Below are positions 33,377 to 41,229 of a stretch of DNA of 64,000 nucleotides, in pieces; positions within the stretch are counted from its first letter, which is position 1, and every line of letters begins with the position of its first letter. Made by a program: the position numbers and the translations under genes. This DNA comes from Microcoleus sp. CAWBG506. Its GTDB lineage: Bacteria; Cyanobacteriota; Cyanobacteriia; Cyanobacteriales; Microcoleaceae. The notes beneath the pieces are model-generated. The model saw nothing but the letters and a program-made list of their open reading frames with translations, was not told the DNA's origin and ran no database searches. The stretch lies in NCBI GenBank assembly GCA_020883125.1, contig JAHREW010000010.1:30580-94579 (forward strand), read 5' to 3'.

Positions 33377-34309
33377 ATGAAAGAAATCAATACGCGGCGG
33401 ATGAAACTCTCTCAAATTCAGGCTTTAATAGCAGTAGCAAACTGTACAAACTTTAGCGAAGCAGCTTTGCAATTGGAACTTTCCCAGTCAGCAGTCAGCC
33501 ACGCCATCGCCACTTTAGAAACCGAATTGGGAGTGCAGCTATTTCATCGGGGGCGACATGGTGCTCAACTGACACCTGTGGGAGAAAGAATACTGATTCA
33601 CGGGCGTCAAATTGTGCGATCGCTAGAGCACATCCTCAAAGAAGCGGATTTAGAAAAAGGTTTACAGGGTGGTCAGGTACGGATAGTTAGTTTTCGCAGT
33701 GTCGCCACTCATATCCTACCGCGTATTATTGCTAAATTTCGCGATCGCTTTCCCAAAATTGCCGTCAGCATTACCGAAGTCTATTATACGCAAGCTGTGG
33801 AAGAAGCTTTGCGATCGGGCAAAGCAGACATCGGCTTTGTTTCTCTTCCCATCGGAGATGAATTTGAAACAAGAGAAATCTTGCGGGACAACTATCTGGT
33901 TTTATTGCCGCCGACTGCCCCATGTAAAAATGCTAAGATTACCTGGGAAGAATTAGCGAATTACCCGCTGATTTTGCAGCCGCCAGAAACAGCTTGTTCC
34001 ATACCACTTCGTAAGTATTTAGCAACTTCCCATTGTCCCCTAAATATCGCTTACGAACTCAGCGAAGATTCAACTATTGTCAGTATGGTACTACAAGGTT
34101 TGGGTGCAGCAATTCTACCCCGTTTGGCGGCAGAACCCATACCTGCTCAGGTAAAAATTTGCAGTTTCCCGGCGGATTTTCAGAGGGTAATTGGAGTGGC
34201 TATTTTAAGGGATGGGCTGTTAATTCCGGCCGTGTTTGCGTTTTGGGATTTAGTTACAAGTGTCGTAGAGATTGACAGTGACGGCGAGTTGGCGATTAAT
34301 CCTTCTTGA
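33377..34309 (+). CDS. LysR-family transcriptional regulator
   Basis: 310 aa from the ATG at 33377; MKLSQIQALI at 33401 is another good start (302 aa), while a longer frame would run into the divergent gene. Winged helix-turn-helix at the N-terminus (FSEAALQLELSQSAVSHAIATLETELGVQLFHRG), then the two-lobed periplasmic-binding-like effector domain (RIVSFRSVATHILPRIIAKF; GLGAAILPRLAAE). LysR proteins typically control the divergent neighbour, here the ECF-type ATPase, and themselves. The 16-bp gap leaves operators inside the gene starts. Confidence 0.88.
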   Translation: MKEINTRRMKLSQIQALIAVANCTNFSEAALQLELSQSAVSHAIATLETELGVQLFHRGRHGAQLTPVGERILIHGRQIVRSLEHILKEADLEKGLQGGQVRIVSFRSVATHILPRIIAKFRDRFPKIAVSITEVYYTQAVEEALRSGKADIGFVSLPIGDEFETREILRDNYLVLLPPTAPCKNAKITWEELANYPLILQPPETACSIPLRKYLATSHCPLNIAYELSEDSTIVSMVLQGLGAAILPRLAAEPIPAQVKICSFPADFQRVIGVAILRDGLLIPAVFAFWDLVTSVVEIDSDGELAINPS

Positions 34310-34328
34310 ATTGATTATTGGTTATGGG

Positions 34329-34994
34329 TTATTGATTATTTAACTGGTTAGATTTAGTCATCTCTTTTACCCAGTTGCGGAAATTCACCTCTGCTTCTAC
34401 CTCATCTAGCTGCGCTGCGGCCAAAAATTCGTAGAGCTTTTCTTTGGGGAGAATCGGAAAAGTGGGGCTGACAGACACTTCTAAATACTCAGAACTTTCT
34501 AGCTGATAAATCCGCCATTCTCTACCATTGTATCTCCAAAACTCCGGTACTCCCATACTAGCATAGAGAGCTAGCTTATTAATATCAGTATGGGTGATAT
34601 CTACTTCTACTACTAAATCTGGTGCTGGATCGGTGGCTAAATCTACGGTACGACCTGCTACGAGGGGCTGATTTTGGATGTAATAGGCATTGTCTGGTTC
34701 TGCACCGCGTTCTAGGTCCGATCGATCCAGGGTTGTCGAACCCATTGTTTTTATCTTCAAACCTAGCTCTACCACCAAAATCCGAATCAAAAGCTCGATT
34801 AAGCGTGCTGAAAATTCGTGTTGTTCTAAAGGCATGGTAATTTCTAAAATCCCTCGATCGAATATCAATGTAGCCGCTCGGTTATCGCCCAAAATTTTCA
34901 ACAGTTGTTGATAACCATCCCAAGTAATATTTCTCAACACTACTCGCTTTTCGCCTAGGAGTAATGGTGGTGCGATCGGCGCAACAGAAATCAT
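34329..34994 (-). CDS. Uma2-family PD-(D/E)XK nuclease-fold protein
   Basis: 221 aa from the ATG at 34994 (MISVAPIAPPLLLG); further upstream codons translate a repeat. The Uma2/DUF820 pattern is complete: ITWDGYQQLLKILGDNR, EPDNAYYI, PDLVVEVDITHTDINKLALYASMGVPEFWRY, giving the expected D-x(n)-E-x-D/S...K nuclease core. These genes are hugely expanded in cyanobacteria and their role is unclear. A second, unrelated-looking member is at 52824. Confidence 0.87.
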   Translation of the reverse strand: MISVAPIAPPLLLGEKRVVLRNITWDGYQQLLKILGDNRAATLIFDRGILEITMPLEQHEFSARLIELLIRILVVELGLKIKTMGSTTLDRSDLERGAEPDNAYYIQNQPLVAGRTVDLATDPAPDLVVEVDITHTDINKLALYASMGVPEFWRYNGREWRIYQLESSEYLEVSVSPTFPILPKEKLYEFLAAAQLDEVEAEVNFRNWVKEMTKSNQLNNQ

Positions 34995-35033
34995 ATGTTT
35001 ATTTCCAGCTATGATATTTATAGGATAACAGAA

Positions 35034-35173
35034 GGAACAGGCTTGCTGGCCTGTTCCACAACCAATATAAAATTCTCTCTTCATCGTCCCGTATTAAACT
35101 CTCTCTTCTCGAACTTCGCGTCCTTAGCGCCTTCGCGGTTAAATCATTCCGATACAACCGGAATTGATATAAC
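35034..35173. repeat. Short repeats between Uma2 and ispD
   Basis: A hairpin GGAACAGGC...GCCTGTTCC (about 35034-35057) of the family seen again near 58180-58235, a segment CGCGTCCTTAGCGCCTTCGCGG, and a copy (35144-35173) of the ATTCCGATACAACCGGAATTGATAT palindrome related to 17454-17483. Confidence 0.7.
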
Positions 35174-35232
35174 CAATTATCGATAGTGGAACGAGCAAGA
35201 AACCCCAGAGTTAGAAAAATAGTCAACAAATT

Positions 35233-35925
35233 CTATTTATTCCCATGGGTTCTCTGCCGCAAAATAAATTCAGCTAGTGCTAAATCAACGGGAGTTGTTA
35301 CTTTCAAATTCGTCTCTTCTCCCTCGACAATTTGTACTGGTAAACCGCATTTTTCAAACAAAGCCGCATCATCGGTAACTTCCCAACCTTTTTCTCGCCC
35401 TTCTTCGTGACACTTTTTCAATAATTGGACTTCAAATCCTTGGGGAGTCTGGGCTGCCCACAAATTGCTTCTTTCCGGTGTGTCTCGCACAATTCGACGC
35501 TCATCCACCACCTTAATCGTATCCTTGACCGGGATGGCAACAATCAAGCCGGGACAGGTCAAAAGTGCCTCTGCGGAGCGATCGAACAATTCAGCAGTTG
35601 CCAAACATCGGGCCCCATCGTGTATCAACACTCGATCGCTCTGAGCAGGCAAACTCTGCAAACCGTTGTAAACTGACTCTTGCCTGGTGGCACCACCTTG
35701 AATCAGTTTCACAGGCTTAGTCAAAGATAAATCGCTCAAAATTGCTTCAAAATCTGGAAAATCATCAGGCTGGCCCATAATACCAATCCAGGTAATGTGC
35801 CGCGAAGCCTCAGCCGCCGCCAAAGTCCAACTCAACAAAGGTTTAAGAAGCAAAGTCAACAGCAGTTTGTTCCGCTGACTCCCCATCCGTCGCCCCGAAC
35901 CCGCCGCAGGAATTAATAAGTGCAT
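35233..35925 (-). CDS. ispD: 2-C-methyl-D-erythritol 4-phosphate cytidylyltransferase
   Basis: 230 aa. IspD joins CTP and MEP to give CDP-methylerythritol, the third step of the plastid-type isoprenoid (MEP) pathway, which feeds carotenoids, chlorophyll phytol and quinones. Signature stretches: IPAAGSGRRMGSQRNK (CTP-binding loop), RVLIHDGARCLA, AIPVKDTIK, AAQTPQGF, VTDDA and GEETNLKVTTPVDLALAE. Length is normal for the family. Monocistronic as far as visible. Confidence 0.96.
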   Translation of the reverse strand: MHLLIPAAGSGRRMGSQRNKLLLTLLLKPLLSWTLAAAEASRHITWIGIMGQPDDFPDFEAILSDLSLTKPVKLIQGGATRQESVYNGLQSLPAQSDRVLIHDGARCLATAELFDRSAEALLTCPGLIVAIPVKDTIKVVDERRIVRDTPERSNLWAAQTPQGFEVQLLKKCHEEGREKGWEVTDDAALFEKCGLPVQIVEGEETNLKVTTPVDLALAEFILRQRTHGNK

Positions 35926-36095
35926 TTACTAACCGTTTTTAATCCAACTACATATATATAATAAGAGCGTCCTGTACTCTTCAATCAGTTGTTTAGTTGT
36001 CAGCCCGTAGCTTTTAAAGTCTAGAAATACTATAAGCTGATAGCTGAAAGCCGATCGCTCAGAGCTACTTTGTATAAATAATAGTCCGATCATTT

Positions 36096-37061
36096 ATGAT
36101 GCGAATACTAGCACTTGTCCCTGGCGGAATTGGCGACCAAATTTTATTTTTCCCCACTCTTGATGACCTCAAGCATTCTTATCCCGATGCTCAAATCGAT
36201 GTCATGGTGGAACCGAGGGCAAAAAGTGCTTACCGAGTCTGCAAGTCTGTCAAAGAAGTCTTGACTTACAATTTCAAAGACCGGAATGCGATGGCGGATT
36301 GGGGTAATTTACTGGGTGTAATTCGCGATCGCGAATACGAAGCAGTAATTTCCCTCGGTCAGCGGTGGAGTGTCGGACTTTTGCTGTGGCTGACTGGTAT
36401 TCCGCAAAGAGTTGGCTATGCAGGAAGCAACAATGGTCTATTTCTCACGAATCCCGTACCGCTGAAAACACAACAGTATGCAGCTTCAATGTACCACGAT
36501 TTGCTGCAAGGATTCAACATTAAAAATCCGTGTCCTGCGATCGCAATCAATGTACCAAAACAGGACATTCAGTGGGCGGAATCCCAACAGCAAAAGTTGG
36601 GGATTAAAGAAAGTGGTTACATTTTAATTCACGGCGGTTCTAGTCAGTTAGCTGTGTCTAAAGGTATTGACAAAATTTACCCGATCGACAATTGGAAGCA
36701 AATAATAGAAGATTGTCAACAGCGACAGCCAAATTTACCAGTTGTGGTGGTTCAAGGGCCAGAAGATGCTGGTTTTGTGGCCAAACTAATCAAGTTGTGT
36801 CCCCAGGTGAAAGTGACATCACCCGATGATGTTGGCAAATTAGCGGCGATGATTGCTGCGGCTAATTTGATGATGTGTACAGATAGTGCGCCAATGCACT
36901 TAGCTGTAGCGGTTCAAACTTATACAATAGCTTTGTTCGGTCCCACCGACCCGGCAAAATTGTTACCCAAGAGCGATCGCTTTTTGGGCATTAAATCTCC
37001 TACGGGGAAGATGGCGGACATCTCTCCTGAAGATGTTTTAAAGAAAGTTTGGGGCGGCTAA
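36096..37061 (+). CDS. Family 9 (heptosyltransferase-like) glycosyltransferase
   Basis: 321 aa, GT-B fold. RILALVPGGIGDQILFFPTLDDLKHSYP at the N-terminus and LMMCTDSAPMHLAVAVQTYTIALFGPTDPAKLLP near the C-terminus are the hallmarks of ADP-heptose:LPS heptosyltransferases (GT9). The gene stands alone between ispD (divergent) and the relic cluster. A GmhB-like phosphatase lies at 41230, so an ADP-heptose or related pathway in this organism is plausible. Start: ATG 36096 or the next ATG codon. Confidence 0.87.
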   Translation: MMRILALVPGGIGDQILFFPTLDDLKHSYPDAQIDVMVEPRAKSAYRVCKSVKEVLTYNFKDRNAMADWGNLLGVIRDREYEAVISLGQRWSVGLLLWLTGIPQRVGYAGSNNGLFLTNPVPLKTQQYAASMYHDLLQGFNIKNPCPAIAINVPKQDIQWAESQQQKLGIKESGYILIHGGSSQLAVSKGIDKIYPIDNWKQIIEDCQQRQPNLPVVVVQGPEDAGFVAKLIKLCPQVKVTSPDDVGKLAAMIAAANLMMCTDSAPMHLAVAVQTYTIALFGPTDPAKLLPKSDRFLGIKSPTGKMADISPEDVLKKVWGG

Positions 37062-37139
37062 AAACTCGGATATCTTAGCTGGTGCAAGCTGGTTCCCAGG
37101 CTCTGTCTGGGAACCCATATCACTCTTGCTCTGCCTCGC

Positions 37140-37381
37140 TTATCTAGGCTTCAGAGGAGGCACAGCCTGGGGACGAGGAATCGTTTTCCGTAATTCCTCT
37201 TTCGCTCTTCGTTTTTCAACAAGCTCCATCATCTGCTGTAATTCCTTCTTCTTTTGGTTAGCAAAGCGAGTGGCGGCAACAGTTGTTACTCCTCCCGCGA
37301 CGGTAGTGATAAGTAGAAGGAAGAAGGAAGAAGATCGATGTGAAGAAGGAAGAAGACTTATGCAGTCAGCTTTTCGGTCAT
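37140..37381 (-). pseudogene. Decayed small membrane-protein gene
   Basis: The complement strand encodes LLLITTVAGGVTTVAATRFANQ followed by a Lys/Glu-rich helix (KKKELQQMMELVEKRRAKEELRK) and IPRPQAVPPLKPR before the stop at 37140. A start (ATG at 37381, MTEKLTA) sits in another frame, and between them is a GAAGGAAGAAGA-type tract that looks like a repeat expansion. The pieces would make one small protein with one membrane helix and a coiled tail. I do not recognise it. The frame break could mean decay or a start I have missed. Confidence 0.4.
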
Positions 37382-37409
37382 CCGTATTTTACGTTTAATT
37401 AAGTGGATT

Positions 37410-37589
37410 TTACTTAGCACCTTCCCGAACTTTATTACCATAAACAAGTCCCACACCTACGAAAGCAAGAATTGCCGATGTACCGATGACGTTAAGGGCG
37501 ACATTGTAGCTTTGGCGAACTTGCCGCAGCCATTCTTCTAGTATTTCTAGGGCAGGAGATTCAAACCTATCTGCCCTAGTCAGAAACAA
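37410..37589 (-). CDS. Candidate 59-aa single-helix membrane protein
   Basis: From a TTG at 37589 the frame reads MFLTRADRFE...LEEWLRQVRQSYNVAL, then a membrane helix (VIGTSAILAFVGVGLVYGN) and a basic end. No ATG or strong ribosome site is present, so the start may have been lost. It lies 28 bp upstream of the decayed gene above on the same strand; the two may once have been a pair. Function unknown. Confidence 0.45.
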   Translation of the reverse strand: MFLTRADRFESPALEILEEWLRQVRQSYNVALNVIGTSAILAFVGVGLVYGNKVREGAK

Positions 37590-37618
37590 GTAATTAAATT
37601 AGGATTTACGCATGGGTT

Positions 37619-37882
37619 CAGAAACCGGGTTTTTGCGAAAATTTTTCGTTGTAGCCGACAGATTCGGGAAAAAACCCGGCTTCTTTTGTTGGAGTGCGTG
37701 GGGGGTTCGCAAACCCAGGGCTGTTTCATTACCGAAAAATCCGCCAGGGAATTAATTCCCTGGCTAATAGCAAAAGTCGGTTAAAAACCGACTAAAATAC
37801 TAATTCTTAGTCGTCTTCAGACGACTTTCGCTATGAGACAGGGGTTTCAACCCCTGTCGGACTCTGAAAATATGGGACGATC
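37619..37882. repeat. Cassette of five consecutive palindromes
   Basis: This fills the gap before the STAND relic. In order: an AACCGGGTTTTT...AAAAAACCCGGCTT hairpin (37621-37682), CCAGGGAATTAATTCCCTGG (37744-37763), AGTCGGTTAAAAACCGACT (37775-37793), AGTCGTCTTCAGACGACT (37809-37826), and GACAGGGGTTTCAACCCC (37837-37858, with TGTC). The second and third recur in the same order and spacing at 57931-57979. Confidence 0.9.
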
Positions 37883-37946
37883 GAACTGTCGGATCGTCTG
37901 ATTATCAAACTAACTAATAACTAACAACCATACCTAAAAACCTACT

Positions 37947-38491
37947 ATGCGCCGATCCGATATACTTCCATCGAGTGAAACTGGAAAAATCAAGCTCATC
38001 GAATCATCGAAACAAGCTAAACTGACAATAGAAGAACTCGCGGCAAAAGCTAATGTTTCCCAGGACACAATTAAGCGCTTACGCGGTACGAAAGACTTTC
38101 CTAATGGCGTAGAAAGATGGCAAATTACCAATATGCTAAAGTTTTAGGAATAGAACCAACAGATATTGTTGACCCCAAAGATTGGCATCCTCAAAATTCA
38201 CTGCCACCAGAGTTTGAATCAGCGTATTATCAAAACCACTGGCTGCGGATGAGAGGTGATGGTTTGTTGGCAGTTGATTTGTCTGTGCTGAATGTTTTCG
38301 TAGAGTCAACAGCAGGTTTGTCTGTAAGTGCGATATCCGAAATAATTGATGAGGATGAATACGAGATTGAAAAAGCGTTAGATAATTGGATTGAATTCTT
38401 AAATAAGCAAGAAATTGGACGAGAAATTTGCTATAGTTTGTATCATGATAGTTTTCGCGATTGGCTGGGAAAACAATCTATTTTAGAATGA
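37947..38491 (+). pseudogene. Internally deleted STAND NTPase relic (HTH start joined to winged-helix segment)
   Basis: The first frame (37947-38147) begins with an HTH-type domain (KLTIEELAAKANVSQDTIKRLRG...PNGVERWQITNM). The second (38117-38491) continues with AKVLGIEPTDIVDPKDW, then HWLRMRGDGLLAVDLSVLNV...DEDEYEIEKALDNWIEFL...YSLYHDSFRDWLGKQ. In cyanobacterial NB-ARC/NACHT proteins the first block is the N-terminus and the second lies after the ATPase. The ATPase core is missing, and one base is lost near 38137 (AATATGCTAAAG where AATATGGCTAAAG would keep the frame). Broken, with no downstream WD40 part. Confidence 0.65.
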
Positions 38492-38493
38492 TG

Positions 38494-38675
38494 AGGAGGA
38501 GACGGCATTGCCGTTTCCCTACAATATTATATGGGTAGGGACACGGCATTGCCGTCTCCTAATTTCGGCTAATCATAATTCTGATGCTACCGGATGTGAT
38601 ATAAGGAGGACGAGACTGCACGTGCCGTTTCCCTACAATATTGTATGGGTAGGGAAACGGCATTGCCGCCTCCTC
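38494..38675. repeat. Two copies of a GGAGACGGCATTGCCG hairpin element
   Basis: Copies at 38494-38560 and 38603-38675, each ~70 bp with complementary ends (AGGAGGAGACGGCATTGCCG and its inverse) and a TACAATATTATATGGGTAGG centre. A third copy at 41085-41153 has AAGGCAGTGCCTTGTCC in place of the stem core. Between the first two is a short ATGCTACCGGATGTGATAT palindrome half (38578-38604). Confidence 0.85.
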
Positions 38676-38701
38676 CATTTCCTACTATCAGGAGTACAAC
38701 C

Positions 38702-40384
38702 TCATTTCAGTTCAACATTTACCGTAGCAGACATCCCCGGTGCAATCCGTGATTCATAGCCTTTAACACTTTCGGCATCAAATATAACTTTCACAGGAAT
38801 CCGTTGCACAACTTTGGTGAAATTACCCGTAGCATTATCGGGAGGCAATAAGGAAAATTGAGCGCCAGAAGCGGGGGAAAAACTATCAACTCGACCCTCA
38901 AATTTACGACGGCCAAAAGCATCTAATTTGATTTCTACTTTTTGACCTGGTTTGATGTTTGCCAGTTGCGTTTCCTTGAAGTTAGCAACTACCCACAAAT
39001 CATTACTGACGATCGCCATTAAAGGCGTTCCCGGCTGCACCCGTTGCCCCACTTCCACCGACTTGCGGCCGATTTGTCCGGCGGCTGGTGCGGTGATATT
39101 CACATAGGAAAGTTGCAGTTGAGCGTCTTTCACCGCAGCTTCCGATTGGGCGATCGCCGCCTTAGCAGCATCATACTGCGATCGACTAACTTTAGTTTGT
39201 TCTCCCGTCGCTTGGGCTTGTTGCAATCCACCCTTAGATGTCGCAAGTTTGGCTTGGGCGCTAGTGATACCTTCTTGGGCTACCGCGACTTTGGCTTGAG
39301 CGCTGGCGATACCAACTTGGGCTCGCGCTACTTGGGCTTGAGCTTGTTTTACGCCTTCTTGGGCGATTGCTACTGCCGCGATTGCTGCGGTGACACCTTC
39401 CTTAGCTTGGGCTAAACGCGCTCTGGCTTGGGCAACTCCTTGTTGGGCTGCGGTAGTTTGTCCGACAGCTACATCGTAGGCTGCTTTGGCGGAATCTAGC
39501 TGCTGGCGGGCGATCGCACCTTCAGACTGCAAATCTTGATATCTTTTATAATCAGCTTGCGTTTTCACCAGATTAGCCTGGGCTTGGGCTAGCTGTGCTT
39601 GAGCTTGGGAAATTCCGGCTTCAGCTTCGGTGACTTTGGCTTCAGCTTGAGGAATTCCCGCTTCGGCTTGAGCGACTTTAGCCATAGCTGCGGGAATTCC
39701 CGCCTGGGCTTCGGCGAAGGAGGCTTCTGCTGCCGGCACGCCTTGCTGTGCTTCTCTCAGGGCTGCTTGGGCGGTGGAAATGGCCGCGTTTGCACCGCTG
39801 ATATCTCCCTGGGCTTGGGCGGTTTTGCCTTGGCTGGTTTGCGAGGCTAGGGAAATATTGGCCATTGCTGCTTCTGCTTGGCGGCGAGCGTTTTCTAAGG
39901 CTGCTTGAGCTTGTTGGACTTTAACTTGGTAGTCGCGGGGATCTAGTTTGATTAGCAGTTGTCCAGGTTTTACTTGTTGGTTGTCTTGTACCAAGACTTC
40001 GCCGACAGTACCGTTGATCCGGCTGCTGATTTGGTGGATGTGTCCGGCAACTGTGGCGTTTTCGGTTTCTTGGTGGATGGAGGCGTATTGCCAGTAGTTG
40101 TAGCCGAAGTTCCCCGCGGCGATCGCACCTACCCCCAATAGTGCGAAAATCAGTGGTTTCTTGGAGTTTTTCTTGGGTGTTGTAGGGGCCGGTAGGGGTG
40201 CTTGGAGTTCTGTTTCGGCGCCTGTTTTGACATCGCTAGGGGCGCTGATTTCTGTCTCTGGGGCGGGGATGATTGGTAGGCTTTTAGCTATGGTATCGTC
40301 GATCGGCTTTTCTAGTAGCGCGACTGCTTTGCCTTTGCCGTTACCGTTGAATTCTGCTGGGTTGGTTTCGTTGGTGGGTTTCAT
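38702..40384 (-). CDS. HlyD/EmrA-family efflux adaptor with extended alanine-rich coiled coil
   Basis: 560 aa. A cytosolic N-terminus (~1-75), a membrane helix (KKPLIFALLGVGAIAAGNFGYNYW, ~75-98), lipoyl halves (GTVGEVLVQDNQQVKPGQLLIKLDPRDY; ITAPAAGQIGRKSVEVGQRVQPGTPLMAIV) and a beta domain with the EmrA-like VKVIFD. Between them lies a ~250-residue helical hairpin built of Ala/Gln/Glu-rich near-repeats (AEAGIPQAEAKVTEAEAG...). It partners an MFS pump or ABC exporter with an outer-membrane channel; no pump gene follows here. The MarR-family regulator gene lies upstream on the same strand, 164 bp away. Confidence 0.88.
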   Translation of the reverse strand: MKPTNETNPAEFNGNGKGKAVALLEKPIDDTIAKSLPIIPAPETEISAPSDVKTGAETELQAPLPAPTTPKKNSKKPLIFALLGVGAIAAGNFGYNYWQYASIHQETENATVAGHIHQISSRINGTVGEVLVQDNQQVKPGQLLIKLDPRDYQVKVQQAQAALENARRQAEAAMANISLASQTSQGKTAQAQGDISGANAAISTAQAALREAQQGVPAAEASFAEAQAGIPAAMAKVAQAEAGIPQAEAKVTEAEAGISQAQAQLAQAQANLVKTQADYKRYQDLQSEGAIARQQLDSAKAAYDVAVGQTTAAQQGVAQARARLAQAKEGVTAAIAAVAIAQEGVKQAQAQVARAQVGIASAQAKVAVAQEGITSAQAKLATSKGGLQQAQATGEQTKVSRSQYDAAKAAIAQSEAAVKDAQLQLSYVNITAPAAGQIGRKSVEVGQRVQPGTPLMAIVSNDLWVVANFKETQLANIKPGQKVEIKLDAFGRRKFEGRVDSFSPASGAQFSLLPPDNATGNFTKVVQRIPVKVIFDAESVKGYESRIAPGMSATVNVELK

Positions 40385-40547
40385 GGTAGTTGGCTCCTGA
40401 GATTTTAATAAGATGCCGTTTGGTTAGAGTGCGTAGTATTTATTTATTAAGGTTGCTGTTTTTAAGAGTGCGTAGTATTTTTCGGTTATGTGTATTGTAG
40501 TAGAGGTAGATGCTGCGAGGCTTCATCCATGAGAGTGATTTTTCGGT

Positions 40548-41018
40548 TTAGGAAAGATTGGCGATCGCGATATCGATCAGCTCTGAGAAGCGTTCTCGAT
40601 CGACCGAGGAAATTCCAGTCATGGACTGCTCTCGAACCTCAGCTACCACTGGTGGCAGCACTTCTTGCAGTTCCCTACCTGCATCCGTTAGCCAAATTCG
40701 CCAAATCCGGCGATCGCGGGTGTCTCTCGAACGACGGACCAAATCTCTTTCTTCCATGCGATCGATTACACCTGTGAGGGTACCGCCTACCTGTTGCAGT
40801 TTGTCCCCAATGCTGGAAGTTGCTAAACCATCTTCTTGCCACAAGCAACAAAGTACCAGCCAGTGAAAAGGTGTCAATCCAAAGGGTTCCAGTGCCTCTT
40901 GCAGCCTGCGAGTACCTAGCTGGCCTAGCAGTTTGAGCCGGTAGCCGATGCTGTGGGGGGCGAGAACTTCGTGCCACTGAGCTAGATGTGTGCGATCGAC
41001 TGTGTATGTAGTAACCAT
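40548..41018 (-). CDS. MarR-family transcriptional regulator
   Basis: 156 aa from the ATG at 41018 (MVTTYTVDRTHLAQW); longer frames run through the promoter and a repeat. Winged helix: LTPFHWLVLCCLWQEDGLATSSIGDKLQQVGGTLTGVIDRMEERDLVRRSRDTRDRRIWRIWLTDAGREL, with the D-x-R-D-x-R wing characteristic of MarR. Such proteins repress drug-efflux or stress genes and are released by small ligands. Being directly upstream of an efflux adaptor, it most likely controls that gene and itself through the palindrome at 41063-41081. Confidence 0.9.
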   Translation of the reverse strand: MVTTYTVDRTHLAQWHEVLAPHSIGYRLKLLGQLGTRRLQEALEPFGLTPFHWLVLCCLWQEDGLATSSIGDKLQQVGGTLTGVIDRMEERDLVRRSRDTRDRRIWRIWLTDAGRELQEVLPPVVAEVREQSMTGISSVDRERFSELIDIAIANLS

Positions 41019-41048
41019 TGGTTTATTGGTTAGGGTTCGTACTATCAG

Positions 41049-41081
41049 AGTATAATGTTTTTGGCTACTTGTCAAGTAGCC
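41049..41081 (-). promoter_or_regulatory. Promoter with overlapping palindromic operator for the MarR gene
   Basis: GGCTACTTG-T-CAAGTAGCC (41063-41081) is a perfect 9-1-9 palindrome. On the minus strand it contains TTGACA (41075-41070), followed after 15 bp by TATACT (41054-41049), 31 bp before the MarR ATG. The spacer is shorter than the usual 17. A MarR dimer on this site would cover the -35 box, the standard autorepression arrangement. Confidence 0.6.
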
Positions 41082-41084
41082 CAC

Positions 41085-41214
41085 AAGGAGGACAAGGCAG
41101 TGCCTTGTCCCTACAATTAATCGGGTAGGGACTAAGGCACTGCCGTGTCCTCTTACTTTCGAGTTAACCGTCAACCGTCAACAATCCTGACGGTGCAACC
41201 GGAATTGATATAAC
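41085..41214. repeat. Hairpin element copy plus short palindrome
   Basis: 41085-41153 is a third member of the element at 38494-38675, with stem AAGGCAGTGCCTTGTCC / GGGACTAAGGCACTGCC. 41189-41214 holds ACGGTGCAACCGGAATTGAT, of the family at 17454-17483, just before the phosphatase gene. Confidence 0.75.
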
Positions 41215-41229
41215 AATTAGCAAACAACC

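Noticed and set aside
37126-37398. A 90-codon plus-strand frame
   Set aside because: Its peptide has no sensible composition, while the minus strand of the same region encodes a membrane helix and charged helix that look like a real, decayed protein.
39044-39850. Frames opposite the EmrA-like coiled coil
   Set aside because: Leu/Gly/Phe-rich antisense shadows of Ala/Gln repeats.
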